Source: Kaistella montana (GTDB lineage Bacteria; Bacteroidota; Bacteroidia; Flavobacteriales; Weeksellaceae). From it: a DNA stretch of 64,000 bases. Numbering within the stretch: position 1 is the stretch's first letter; each line of letters starts with the position of its first letter. Below, one piece after another: positions 45,777 through 54,626 of this stretch. Under the pieces are notes generated by a model, which was not told the DNA's origin, made no database searches, and saw nothing but the letters and a program-made list of their open reading frames with translations. The stretch covers positions 682,001 through 746,000 of the forward strand of contig NZ_JANFQP010000001.1 of assembly GCF_024436175.1 (NCBI RefSeq). The letters run 5' to 3'. The position numbers were made by a program, and so were the translations under genes.

Positions 45777-46220
45777 TCAAATGAGAGCAGGCTCATAATC
45801 GATGATATCTTTACGCAACCAATCAGGAATTTCAATTGATTTCTTCACCGCGATGTCGATCATCACCTGTACGCTATTGCCTTTGGCGTGTAGGATTTCA
45901 GAGCCGTCTTTGGCTGTACTCGTGATCAGGTATTCGATTTCAAAACTTTTATTTCCTAAAGAAGAAGTCCGCATTTTGATGGTAGGATTTACTGCAGTCA
46001 AAGACAATTCCTTAAAGTAATCACATTCAATATGAGCGATTACAAACATGTATTTTTGCCAGTCCCACTGTTGGCTTACAGCGTGCATATAATGACCGCG
46101 CCCGATCTGGAAATATTCAAAATAATACACGTTGTTAACGTGAGCTAGCGGATCCAGATCATTCCATCTGATGCTTATCGGCATCGCAAATTTGTAATCT
46201 TCGATATTGATGTTGTTCAT
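45777..46220 (-). CDS. acyl-CoA thioesterase, hotdog fold (YbgC/4HBT-like)
   Basis: A 147-residue hotdog protein. The motif R-W-N-D-L-D-P-L-A-H-V-N-N (about 19-31) carries the catalytic-type Asp and is the hallmark of 4-hydroxybenzoyl-CoA-thioesterase-like enzymes. The family frees acids from acyl-CoA or acyl-ACP. It follows a 3-hydroxyacyl-CoA dehydrogenase gene on the same strand after a 210-bp gap that contains a long hairpin, so shared transcription is possible but uncertain. Confidence 0.85.
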   Translation of the reverse strand: MNNINIEDYKFAMPISIRWNDLDPLAHVNNVYYFEYFQIGRGHYMHAVSQQWDWQKYMFVIAHIECDYFKELSLTAVNPTIKMRTSSLGNKSFEIEYLITSTAKDGSEILHAKGNSVQVMIDIAVKKSIEIPDWLRKDIIDYEPALI

Positions 46221-46335
46221 TGTTTTTTTATTTTAATGTTTATCAAAAATAGGTCAATAAATTTAAAAATAGAATAAGATAAAATCAGAATGCTATTTTA
46301 AAATTTACAGATATTCTTTGTTTTGTAGAGAAGTT

Positions 46336-46377
46336 CACCGGCAAATCGACTTCTTTTCGATGATGGACCTGCCGGTG
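46336..46377. other. nested inverted repeat between two CoA-metabolism genes
   Basis: CACCGGCA (46336-46343) pairs with TGCCGGTG (46370-46377), and inside it ATCGA (46345-46349) pairs with TCGAT (46357-46361). There is no T run, so it is not a classic terminator; a processing or attenuation element is possible. Confidence 0.55.
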
Positions 46378-46430
46378 TTGATTTTCATGCCAGCTGAAAT
46401 GTTTCATTAAACAACTCTACTCCTTATATT

Positions 46431-47327
46431 TTATTTTAAAAAGTCTTTATCCTTATACGCCGGATTGGGATATTGATAAAAGCCTTCCCCTGATGAAGTA
46501 CCAAGTTTGCCCAAATCTAGGAATTCTTGTTGGAGCTTTTTAACGGTTAATATCTTGATCGGATCCTGAGTAGCATCAGCTTTCATTTTTCGAATATTAA
46601 AAGCGGTATTGATCCCTATCACATCAATAAATCCAAATGGACCAAGCGGAGCTCCGGTAGCCACCATCCAAGTTTTATCAATGATTTGTGGATCTGCCAC
46701 GCCTTTCCCCCAAAGTTCTAATGCTGCATCCAAAAAGGGCACCAATAAACTGTTCAGGATATACGCGGGCTGTTCTTTATGGATCGGCAAAGCAACCATT
46801 CCAATAGATTTGGCAAAGCTGACCAACAAGTCAAAAACTGCCTGATCTGTTCCTGAATGTCCCATAATTTCTGCGGTATTGTATTTCCGGATGTCATTGG
46901 CAAAATGGAGTGCAATAAATTGATTCGGACGTCCGGTGTAAGGAGCCAAAGCACTAGGAAGTAAGGTGGAAGTATTGGTTGCAAATATGGTTTTTTCAGG
47001 AGCCACGGTCGCAAGCTTTTCATAGAATTCCTTTTTGATCTGTGGGTTTTCGGGCACTGCTTCGATGATTAAATCGGCATCTTTTACTGCTTCTGCTAAG
47101 TCTTTTGAATAGCTCAAATTATTGAAAGTTGCGGTCAACTGTTCATCTGTGGCATTCAATTCATTTTTAAAAGCTTCGCTTAGCGTCTGGAATTTCGCTT
47201 TTGCCTTATCCAAAACCTCATCATTGATGTCATAAACAGTTACTTTATAATTATGAAATGCTGCCTGAAAAGCAATCTGGAAGCCTAAAACACCGCTACC
47301 TGCTACTGTTACATTTTTAATAGTCAT
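46431..47327 (-). CDS. 3-hydroxyacyl-CoA (3-hydroxybutyryl-CoA) dehydrogenase
   Basis: A 298-residue NAD enzyme. The dinucleotide motif G10-S-G-V-L-G15 and the acidic D in V-Y-D-I-N-D mark an NAD-binding Rossmann fold (1 to about 185), with L-I-I-E-A-V-P-E-N and the active-site region F-I-A-L-H-F-A-N following. The C-terminal helical domain (about 190-298) includes the G-P-F-G-F-I-D segment. It oxidises 3-hydroxyacyl-CoA or reduces acetoacetyl-type CoA esters. No other beta-oxidation gene is close; it follows the EmrB-like gene by 83 bp on the same strand. Confidence 0.88.
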   Translation of the reverse strand: MTIKNVTVAGSGVLGFQIAFQAAFHNYKVTVYDINDEVLDKAKAKFQTLSEAFKNELNATDEQLTATFNNLSYSKDLAEAVKDADLIIEAVPENPQIKKEFYEKLATVAPEKTIFATNTSTLLPSALAPYTGRPNQFIALHFANDIRKYNTAEIMGHSGTDQAVFDLLVSFAKSIGMVALPIHKEQPAYILNSLLVPFLDAALELWGKGVADPQIIDKTWMVATGAPLGPFGFIDVIGINTAFNIRKMKADATQDPIKILTVKKLQQEFLDLGKLGTSSGEGFYQYPNPAYKDKDFLK

Positions 47328-47410
47328 GATACTTTGATTTTTTTGTTAATTAATATTGATCATTATTGCATTAAAAGCAATTCATCATTTATTGTTAAAT
47401 GGAAACGCTA

Positions 47411-49000
47411 CTAAATTTCACCGGTTTCCAATTCTTTTCGAATGCGAATACGGTTTTTTCTGCTCATCCATAGTTTGCCGGCCTTGTCTATCCTAATTCG
47501 TAAGAGTTGATATCTTATTTTACCAAAATGATGGAACAGCACGTAAACCAACACGCCCATTCCCGCCAAAATGATATAGCCATAAAGCGTTTTATTGGCA
47601 GCTAGAACCGCATTGATCTGAATATTTCTCAGGTTAATTCCACTTCCGGGACTGAGCAACGTAACATCATCCAGATACACCGCCAGATTACCTAAGCTTT
47701 GGAGTTGCAATTGGTACTGCGTCCAAGAAAATAATGATGAAAACATCCCTACGGTGATAAAGGTTCGCCACAATACGATAATACCGATTGCTGAGAGCAG
47801 TTCCGTCATGGCTAGTTTATCAAAAGTATAATACCAAATCACGATAAACAGTACACCCATGCCGTAACCTTTGAAAAACATTGGCAGCAGCCAACTTGCG
47901 TAATTAAATTCTGGAACCATAGAAAAGTACATCACGATTATGTACATCAAATAAGCTGCAAAGCCTGTAAACATCAGCATCCGGATGTGCATTGCATGGT
48001 TAAACCATTTTATAGAAACCACTGCACCAACGACCAACCCCGGAATTATCATAAGATTCAGCGAAGCATTCACTAAATGATTATATCCCAAAACACCGAC
48101 GGCAAAGATATTCTGGAGCGCTGTGGTTCCTAAATACATTCCGAGAAAAAGGAGCATCAACATCCCGTGAAGTACATTGCTTTTAGAAAATGCTTTGAGC
48201 GATATAAATGGTCTTTTTATAATTTGCATTCTCAGAATGAATAATAAAAAAGTAACCGAAAAGGCAATTGTGGCACCTATAATTTTGTCGGAATCAAACC
48301 AAGCTTGTTGTTTCCCAAAAGAAAAGATATAGCCCAGAAACATAAAACTAATGACAAAGAGCAGCATACCAAGCCAATCGAGGTAATGCAACGGTACTTT
48401 TTTCATCATTCGAAGATTATGCTGAAAAACCACACATAACAATGCTGTTGCGAGACAAATTGCAGCGATTAACAAATAGGCATATTGCCAACTGTACTCC
48501 AGCGACAAATAAGTTACGTAATAAGAAGCAACCTGAGTAATCCCAAGAACTCCCGTATAGAATACTGCATAGAACCTTCCGCGGTTACCATCTGCACTCA
48601 AAATAAACATCAGAGGCAAGATAATCTCCATCATTGCTATCATTTTTAAAAAACTGATCAGGAAAGAGGCTCCAATAATAATTTCAGGTTGGTCGGTATT
48701 CCCCATCACCACGAACAAAAATGCCATTCCCGTAAGCGTAGTGACCATGATTTCTTTGGTTCGAAAGCGGGCTTTCAGCCGTATAACCAGTGGCATCGCC
48801 AACCCCATACCGATAACCCCTGCGTAATAAGCCCACATATAATCTTCGGTAAGTGCACCTGTAGCTCCCACCAAATAAGGGATATTGGCGGTATAAACCG
48901 ATGTTACTCCGAAAAGTACAATGGATATCACCATAATAAGCAAAAGCATGATGGGTTTGGGAACCCAGCTGTGAAATAATCCTTGATTATATTGGCTCAT
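47411..49000 (-). CDS. MFS drug efflux permease, EmrB-like
   Basis: A 529-residue MFS protein with about 14 hydrophobic helices, the DHA2 plan. Start M-S-Q-Y-N-Q-G-L-F-H-S-W, first helix about 15-37. G-A-T-G-A-L-T-E-D-Y near 45 lies in the first loop and basic residues R-L-K-A-R-F-R-T-K-E near 80-90 form the loop 2-3 motif region. The end is a basic cytoplasmic tail. With the HlyD-like gene (19 bp upstream) and TolC-like gene it forms a complete tripartite pump. Substrate unknown. Confidence 0.87.
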   Translation of the reverse strand: MSQYNQGLFHSWVPKPIMLLLIMVISIVLFGVTSVYTANIPYLVGATGALTEDYMWAYYAGVIGMGLAMPLVIRLKARFRTKEIMVTTLTGMAFLFVVMGNTDQPEIIIGASFLISFLKMIAMMEIILPLMFILSADGNRGRFYAVFYTGVLGITQVASYYVTYLSLEYSWQYAYLLIAAICLATALLCVVFQHNLRMMKKVPLHYLDWLGMLLFVISFMFLGYIFSFGKQQAWFDSDKIIGATIAFSVTFLLFILRMQIIKRPFISLKAFSKSNVLHGMLMLLFLGMYLGTTALQNIFAVGVLGYNHLVNASLNLMIIPGLVVGAVVSIKWFNHAMHIRMLMFTGFAAYLMYIIVMYFSMVPEFNYASWLLPMFFKGYGMGVLFIVIWYYTFDKLAMTELLSAIGIIVLWRTFITVGMFSSLFSWTQYQLQLQSLGNLAVYLDDVTLLSPGSGINLRNIQINAVLAANKTLYGYIILAGMGVLVYVLFHHFGKIRYQLLRIRIDKAGKLWMSRKNRIRIRKELETGEI

Positions 49001-49019
49001 TGTATTTTCTTTTTTTTAA

Positions 49020-50141
49020 TTAATCTTTCAACTGGATGTTCATATTCATCCCGGCTTTGAGTTTTTCAACATTCTCTTTTTTGTTGGCTTGGGTAAATTC
49101 AATTCTTACCGGAATACGTTGCTGTACTTTCACGAAATTCCCGGTGGAATTATCAACAGGAACACTAGAATATCTCGCTCCGGTTGCTGCAGAAACTGCG
49201 GTAACAACGCCTTCAAATTCTTGCCCGCCTAAAGCATCTGCCTTCATTTTTATTTTCGAACCTATTGCTATTTTAGGCATTTGGGATTCCAGGAAGTTGG
49301 CAGTCACCCATTTTTGATCGTTCAATACGATGGTGGCTACTTGTTGACCGGGTTGCAGAAGCTGCCCTTCATTAATCAATCTTCTCCCCATCACCCCATC
49401 ATAAGGTGCGGTGATCACGGTGTAGGAAAGGTTGAGCTTCGCCATATCCAAAGCGGATTTGGTACGTTGGATGTCTGCATCATTCAATCCCAATCTCGTT
49501 TGTACTTCCGAAATAGAAAGTTTGGTCGTGTTTTTCTGTGCTAATAAGGATTCATAAGCTGCTCTTGTAGCATCATATTCCGTTTTTACCTGATCATATT
49601 GTTGTTGGGTAACAGCTTCTGCTTCTAGAAGGTTTTTATAACGTTTTAAATTCTGCTCTACATTCCACAACCTTGCTTTTGCTCCTTCAATATTGGAGTT
49701 CATCACTGCTACGTTATTGGAAACCGTATTAACGGAAGATGAGGTCATGTTTCTTGAAGCAGATGCAGCCAAATAAGCCGCCTCAGCTTGCCCTACCTGA
49801 GTGAGGATTTCCCGGTTGTCCAAAATAACCAGCGTATCTCCTTTTTTTACCTTTTGGTGCTCAGTAAATTTGATTTCTTTGATGTAAGCCGAAACCCTGG
49901 TATTAATCGGATTAATAAATTCCTCAACCTGTGCAGATTCCGTATAGTCTTTGTCACCGATATGAAAGTATTTTGCAATCAACCAGTAAAAACAAAAAGC
50001 GATGACCGCAAAAGTTAATACATTGATGATAACGGCCTTTCTTATTCCTTTCTTAGTGACCTCTTGTTTGGGATTAATATCAATTCCCGAAGCTTGTGCT
50101 TTTTTTTCTTTTGGCATGTCTGTATTTTCTTTATTTTCCAT
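49020..50141 (-). CDS. HlyD/EmrA family membrane-fusion protein
   Basis: A 373-residue adaptor from the ATG at 50141; an open frame reaches further upstream but would overlap the tolC-like gene by over 100 bp. A cytoplasmic N-terminus of about 30 residues is followed by one helix (V-I-I-N-V-L-T-F-A-V-I-A-F-C-F-Y-W-L-I), a lipoyl-type beta segment (V-S-A-Y-I-K-E-I ... V-K-K-G-D-T-L-V-I-L-D), a coiled-coil hairpin (about 105-200) and the second beta half (T-A-P-Y-D-G-V-M-G). It joins the inner-membrane pump to the outer-membrane channel. Confidence 0.9.
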   Translation of the reverse strand: MENKENTDMPKEKKAQASGIDINPKQEVTKKGIRKAVIINVLTFAVIAFCFYWLIAKYFHIGDKDYTESAQVEEFINPINTRVSAYIKEIKFTEHQKVKKGDTLVILDNREILTQVGQAEAAYLAASASRNMTSSSVNTVSNNVAVMNSNIEGAKARLWNVEQNLKRYKNLLEAEAVTQQQYDQVKTEYDATRAAYESLLAQKNTTKLSISEVQTRLGLNDADIQRTKSALDMAKLNLSYTVITAPYDGVMGRRLINEGQLLQPGQQVATIVLNDQKWVTANFLESQMPKIAIGSKIKMKADALGGQEFEGVVTAVSAATGARYSSVPVDNSTGNFVKVQQRIPVRIEFTQANKKENVEKLKAGMNMNIQLKD

Positions 50142-50142
50142 G

Positions 50143-51459
50143 TTATAGAGTTCCTGTTGTTTTGATGAGATTATAATACTGATATAATACATTGATCTCT
50201 GCATTGGCATATTGCAGTTCTGCTTCCAGTTTGGCATTGGTGGCATCCGTCATTTCTGCCTGAATGGCCAGTTGATTCAGATATTTAGCCTCCACGATCT
50301 TATAGTTTTCCTGGGCAAGTCGTCGACTTTCCATCAAGATATTGGCGTTTTGTACAGATTCCTGATATTTGATATAGGCGGCGTTTACCCCCATTTCAAT
50401 ATTTTGTTTCATTAAAACCGTGCTCTCCAAAATCTGCGCTTTTTGCAAATTGCCTAGTTTTAGTTTCTCTTTGGTTTTGTAGAGATTGTCGATGTTATAA
50501 TTTAATGAAAGTCCTACTTGCCACGAATTGGAATACATATCCATAACAGGATTTACGTTGGTGATCGGTCTCTGCATATTGTAGCCTCCGATGGCTGAAA
50601 GCGAAGGATATTTATCGGTATTGATAATCTGTATGTTTTTATCGGCCAACTCAACATTCTTCTTCATTGAATTCAATTGAGGATGGCTCTGATAAGCAAG
50701 ATCGAAATAATAATTCTTATCCACCTCTAATAACTTTTCAGCAATGCTTTCTGTGGGAATAATGGTGGTATCATTAGGAAGTCCCAATGCCATGGAAAGA
50801 TTATAATCCAGAATAGCAATATTATTTTTTACCACAAGAATTGCCTGATCCATATTCTGCAGCGCAAGTTCCCCACGAATCACCTCATTTCGGGTAATCA
50901 TGCCTTGTTTATAATACTTTCTTACATTCTCCAGGCGCATCTCTGCCAGTTTTCTGTTGTTCTGATACACTTTTTCCTGATTGAGCAGTTTGCACAGATC
51001 CAGATAGTTGGAGATCACCAAAAACTTGATAGACTGCTGATCCTTCACCTCATCCAGTTCGGCGAGTTGTTCCCGGATTCCCATCATTTCTATTGATTTT
51101 TTCACGAGGCCGCCTTTATAAAGTAATTGCGATGCCTGCACTCCATAGGAATTCCCAAAATGCGGCATATCCTTGGTGGTTACTTTTTTGAAGTCCGGAT
51201 CCAGAATAAGCACATCACCGATGTATCCGGCAGTGGCAGAAGCAGCGATATTGGGCAGAAGTTGCAGTTTCGCAACCTTGGTCTGTTGTTCCGCAATTTC
51301 TTTGCTAACGGAAGAAACCTTTAATTGTTGATGATTTTCCAGGGCAAGATTGATTGCCTGAGAAATATTTAATTCTTTCTGCGACTGACCAAATACCTGT
51401 CCGCACGAAAGAAAAACAGAAAATAATATTGAAAGCTGAATGCTCTTTGAACTTTTCAT
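50143..51459 (-). CDS. TolC family outer-membrane efflux channel
   Basis: A 438-residue outer-membrane factor with a signal peptide (about 1-24, cut after V-F-G-Q). It has two long helical repeats of the OEP type (L-N-I-S-Q-A-I-N-L-A-L-E-N-H-Q and the matching Y-F-D-L-A-Y-Q-S-H-P-Q-L). It forms the exit duct of the tripartite pump whose adaptor starts 1 bp downstream. The promoter is a full -33/-7 match 23 bp upstream. Confidence 0.92.
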   Translation of the reverse strand: MKSSKSIQLSILFSVFLSCGQVFGQSQKELNISQAINLALENHQQLKVSSVSKEIAEQQTKVAKLQLLPNIAASATAGYIGDVLILDPDFKKVTTKDMPHFGNSYGVQASQLLYKGGLVKKSIEMMGIREQLAELDEVKDQQSIKFLVISNYLDLCKLLNQEKVYQNNRKLAEMRLENVRKYYKQGMITRNEVIRGELALQNMDQAILVVKNNIAILDYNLSMALGLPNDTTIIPTESIAEKLLEVDKNYYFDLAYQSHPQLNSMKKNVELADKNIQIINTDKYPSLSAIGGYNMQRPITNVNPVMDMYSNSWQVGLSLNYNIDNLYKTKEKLKLGNLQKAQILESTVLMKQNIEMGVNAAYIKYQESVQNANILMESRRLAQENYKIVEAKYLNQLAIQAEMTDATNAKLEAELQYANAEINVLYQYYNLIKTTGTL

Positions 51460-51481
51460 TTGTTCTATTGTTTTATGAGTG

Positions 51482-51512
51482 CAAAGTTATTGCAGCCCAA
51501 TACTCAAACAAA
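51482..51512 (-). promoter_or_regulatory. promoter of the tolC-emrA-emrB operon
   Basis: Minus strand TTTG (51512-51509), 19 bp, then TAACTTTG (51489-51482): a full consensus match. Transcription would start near 51476, about 17 bp before the tolC-like ATG. An AraC regulator is encoded just upstream and may bind here. Confidence 0.68.
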
Positions 51513-51553
51513 TGATTGAATTTCAGTAAAAGATGTTCAAAAGCGATATTTTA

Positions 51554-52417
51554 TTACAAAAATTGCTTTCTATATTGAATAGGACTTATTTTTTGATGTT
51601 TTTTAAAGAAATGTGAGAAAGCATAAGAGTCGCTGAATTGTAAATCATTAGCTATTTGACTAATAGATCTTGAGCTTCCGGATAATTGGGCTTTTGCCTC
51701 ATTCAAGATGAACTCAGAAATGATTTCATTGGCTGTTTTTCCGTTTTCCTGTTTCAACACATTGCTGAGGTGTCTAACCGATATTCCTAACTTTTGAGCA
51801 TAAAACTGAACGGATTTATGGGTGAGATAATGCTCCGAAACCTGCATGATGAAATCATAAACAATCTGTTGCGAACGGTTCATCTTACCTTGTTGCTCGT
51901 GGTTGCCAAAAGGGGCGAAACTCATTAAAAAATAGATGATAAGCGTCAAATAATTCACACTAATTTCCTGTGAAAATTCTATTTCCTCCCGAGATTTGAT
52001 GGTTTGGCTTAGCAGTTCTGTATTATCCCACAAAATGGAAAATTCTGCAGGTTTGAGAGGAAAATTCCTGCTCAGTTGTTTTTTTAGGTTGTTGTATAAA
52101 TTGAGCCTGTTCAGTTTCAATGATACTTTTTCGATAAAAGACCGGTTGTAGGCAATAGAGCGTATTTCGATATCTTCACTGATTTCCAATAGCTCGTAAA
52201 CAGATTTCATATCAATAAGCACCACCGAGTTTTCATGAATCTCTACGGTGTTGATGTGTTCCTTCAGGATCATTCTCCCTTTTTTCACAAACAAAATAGC
52301 AGAGTCTTTCGGGCGATACGGACGACCTACAGGAATATGCTCATAAACCTCTTTTTCCGTATAAACCGTTATCGACTGAAATTCTGGTTCTTGGTCGTGT
52401 GTTGGGGTATCTTTCAT
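51554..52417 (-). CDS. AraC family transcriptional regulator
   Basis: A 287-residue regulator with an N-terminal sensing domain (1 to about 180) and a C-terminal double helix-turn-helix (about 185-285: V-R-H-L-S-N-V-L-K ... F-S-D-S-Y-A-F-S-H-F-F-K-K-H ... S-P-I-Q-Y-R-K). The N-terminal half matches the cupin-like part of AraC proteins that often control efflux pumps in Bacteroidota. It sits directly upstream of the tolC operon on the same strand, with 94 bp between; its ligand is unknown. Confidence 0.9.
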   Translation of the reverse strand: MKDTPTHDQEPEFQSITVYTEKEVYEHIPVGRPYRPKDSAILFVKKGRMILKEHINTVEIHENSVVLIDMKSVYELLEISEDIEIRSIAYNRSFIEKVSLKLNRLNLYNNLKKQLSRNFPLKPAEFSILWDNTELLSQTIKSREEIEFSQEISVNYLTLIIYFLMSFAPFGNHEQQGKMNRSQQIVYDFIMQVSEHYLTHKSVQFYAQKLGISVRHLSNVLKQENGKTANEIISEFILNEAKAQLSGSSRSISQIANDLQFSDSYAFSHFFKKHQKISPIQYRKQFL

Positions 52418-52447
52418 AGTTGATCGGTTGTTCTGTCCTCCTTACTT

Positions 52448-53698
52448 CTAAAAATGAAAAGCTTTGGTCATTAATTCTTGTTCGGCTCTTGATATTCCAA
52501 TTTGTTCAGCAATGCCTTTCCAGTTTTTTACTGCACTGAAAACCTCTTTAATGATGTTGTCCATTTGCTTCTCGGGTAATCGAAAATATGTTCCAACACT
52601 TTTAGCCAAATCAAAATCCAAGGCATTGTTATCCATATCAATATTGAGTGCTAATCCGTTTTTATCTATAGAAGGGTTTAAATCGTAAGCCGGGGAAAGA
52701 AGCCAACCCTCTTTCGATAGAATAAAGCCGTGATTGCGTAGGTGATCGTCTGTATTCGAAATCGCTATATTGAAAATGATTCTACGCCATAATTGCTCAA
52801 GATTTTCATTCACATTAGTACCATAATCCTGAATAAATGCTACTAAATCTAAATAACTAGCAGGTTGATTTTTTATCGTTTCCTCATTATTTCCCGTCAT
52901 GGTCATCGCTGAAGCAAAATGAATCCTTTCATTACCCACACGATCAAAGCGTTTCGTGAAAAACGTATGATGTGAACGTATAATTTTTTCTATTTTACAT
53001 TCTGCCATATTGATTCGCGCATCAAGGGCGAGCTTATATGCCAAATATTCCCAAGCAGCTTTGTCTATACTATCATTTTTAGATGGAAATTTAGCAATCC
53101 AAGGATGTTTATTTTCATCTAATATATTGGCTTTAGGACGTGCGCCACCTAGCGAAGAACCAGGTGCAATTAAAATTTCAAGCCATTTATTCATGACATC
53201 ACTGTCTTTATCGTTTTCATAATGCACAACCGCTTGCTGCAATTCACTAACAGTAGACCAAGGAGGAGTAGATTTTTCGGAATTATTATCCAAAAAATCA
53301 CCATTCATGTCCAGTTTAAATCTTAATGCTCCCATTCGAGTTTCATCATACACTCCTAATAAAAAATCAACATCATATAGAGTTTTGGCAGAAACTCCAT
53401 TTGCTTTGGCTAATTGTGCCTCTCGTCTTTTCATTAGGGTGCGCCCCCAAATATCAGGCATACTGTCTAGAAATACACCGAAATTTTCTTTTCCGTTAGC
53501 AAATTGTTGCCCCGCAAAAAACTGCAAGTCGGGATCTATTAAATATTGATGACCAGATAGCAACCACTGTTGATCATAGGTAAAGCTAAACGCTTTACGG
53601 CCTTTTGCTTGATGTGCTGACAAAACCCCAATTAATTTGGGACCTCCGAGTTCTTGCCAATCGGCATAAACATAAATATCTGTTTTATTACCCGCCAT
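52448..53698 (-). CDS. hipA: HipA-like serine/threonine kinase toxin
   Basis: A 416-residue HipA-family kinase. Residues about 1-125 are the N-terminal subdomain. S181-S-L-G-G-A-R-P-K-A is the phosphorylatable gate loop, Lys203 the ATP Lys, N315-T-D-D-H-L-R-N-H the catalytic loop, and A-Y-D-L-N-P (337-342) carries the metal-binding Asp. E. coli HipA phosphorylates GltX to stop translation. The antitoxin gene precedes it with a 1-bp gap. All motifs are intact, so the kinase is probably active. It resembles the longer HipA type that carries its own full N-subdomain. Confidence 0.93.
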   Translation of the reverse strand: MAGNKTDIYVYADWQELGGPKLIGVLSAHQAKGRKAFSFTYDQQWLLSGHQYLIDPDLQFFAGQQFANGKENFGVFLDSMPDIWGRTLMKRREAQLAKANGVSAKTLYDVDFLLGVYDETRMGALRFKLDMNGDFLDNNSEKSTPPWSTVSELQQAVVHYENDKDSDVMNKWLEILIAPGSSLGGARPKANILDENKHPWIAKFPSKNDSIDKAAWEYLAYKLALDARINMAECKIEKIIRSHHTFFTKRFDRVGNERIHFASAMTMTGNNEETIKNQPASYLDLVAFIQDYGTNVNENLEQLWRRIIFNIAISNTDDHLRNHGFILSKEGWLLSPAYDLNPSIDKNGLALNIDMDNNALDFDLAKSVGTYFRLPEKQMDNIIKEVFSAVKNWKGIAEQIGISRAEQELMTKAFHF

Positions 53699-53699
53699 C

Positions 53700-53981
53700 T
53701 TATAATAACTCTAAATCTTGTAATTTGCGACCAAAAACATCATCGGCTGCTAACTTTAAAAAATCCTCTTGCAAACCCAATACTCGTAATACATTGAAGT
53801 AGGCACCCATAGCCACACTAGGTTCACCTTTTTCAATTAAACTTAAAGTAGATCGGGCAATATCAGCTCTTTCGGCTACTTGCACAGCCGTTAATTTTCG
53901 GCGTTTACGAGCCAACTTAATGTTTTCACCCATCTGGGCCAACTCATTTTTATGCTTAGGTAAAACGACTTGCTTTTTCAT
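53700..53981 (-). CDS. hipB: HipB-like helix-turn-helix antitoxin
   Basis: A 93-residue Xre-type protein from the ATG at 53981; the frame extends seven codons to a TTG at 54002. The HTH is at about 20-65 (I-K-L-A-R-K-R-R-K-L-T-A-V-Q-V-A-E-R-A ... S-T-L-S-L-I-E-K-G). The end (D-D-V-F-G-R-K-L-Q-D-L-E-L-L) is the conserved tail that contacts HipA. It should bind its own promoter and neutralise the kinase. Confidence 0.9.
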   Translation of the reverse strand: MKKQVVLPKHKNELAQMGENIKLARKRRKLTAVQVAERADIARSTLSLIEKGEPSVAMGAYFNVLRVLGLQEDFLKLAADDVFGRKLQDLELL

Positions 53982-53999
53982 TTTGTCTGATATTTCATA

Positions 54000-54029
54000 C
54001 AAATATAAATAATTTGACCGAAATAACGG
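54000..54029 (-). promoter_or_regulatory. hipBA promoter with CCG...CGG element
   Basis: TATATTTG on the minus strand (54007-54000) matches TAnnTTTG, 18 bp before the hipB ATG. CCGTTATTTCGG (54029-54018), with inverted CCG/CGG ends, lies at the -33 region and may be the HipB operator. No TTG at -33. Confidence 0.45.
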
Positions 54030-54096
54030 ACATTGTATTATAAATTATTGGAATCCGTTGAATGATTAGTACTACTCATAATACCTCAGTTTGTGA

Positions 54097-54139
54097 TAAA
54101 AAAAACAGATTATCGGATAATTTCTGGTTATCTGTTTTT
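54097..54139 (-). terminator. intrinsic terminator facing hipBA
   Basis: On the minus strand AAACAGAT pairs with ATCTGTTT and is followed by eight T. It would end minus-strand transcripts coming from the DUF2779 remnant and insulate hipBA. Confidence 0.65.
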
Positions 54140-54305
54140 GTGTTAGATGGTATGGTGAGCGCTTTTATTATGGCTAAACTTTAGGATATAGGTGTTTCTC
54201 ATGAATAATCAATGGTATATGTTACCTGTTCTTCTTAAAATGCTATGCTTGCTTTGGCTAATGTCTTTTTGAAGAATAGCTTTATGTTTATTTAGTTATA
54301 AAAAT

Positions 54306-54590
54306 CTAAAAATCCTTTTCAAAATGCTCATATAACATCACCATTGCTAAAGTATCTAGTTCACAATATTTTAACAATCCTTTTCGTAATGTTTCCCTTT
54401 CTTTATCTGTCATATCTGTAAACTGCATTTTTGCATAAGCTGTCATTGCGGCACCACCATTATCAACATTTTCCAGATCATAAAATAGCTCATCTATTTC
54501 GTCTTCTGTCCAGTCTTGGAATAATGCAGGAAGATTTTTATAGGGGTCACTGGAATCTTCAGTAATCCATATATGTTCGCTTTCAAAATT
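54306..54590 (-). pseudogene. C-terminal remnant of a DUF2779 domain protein
   Basis: In one minus-strand frame 94 codons stay open from just after a TAA (54593-54591) to the TAG at 54306. The translated end reads L-K-Y-C-E-L-D-T-L-A-M-V-M-L-Y-E-H-F, the hallmark of the C-terminus of DUF2779 (exonuclease-fold) proteins, which are normally several hundred residues long. There is no ATG until about 40 codons in and nothing of the rest of the protein upstream, where the DUF2867 gene begins. A deleted gene stump is the simplest reading. A short functional protein starting at an internal Met is unlikely. Confidence 0.7.
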
Positions 54591-54626
54591 TTAGGTCTGG
54601 CTCCTTTACATCAATCCGGAAAAATA

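Noticed and set aside
49020-50246. Longer start for the HlyD-like gene (at 50246)
   Set aside because: Would overlap the tolC-like gene by over 100 bp and add a non-typical N-terminus; the ATG at 50141 is 1 bp after the tolC stop.
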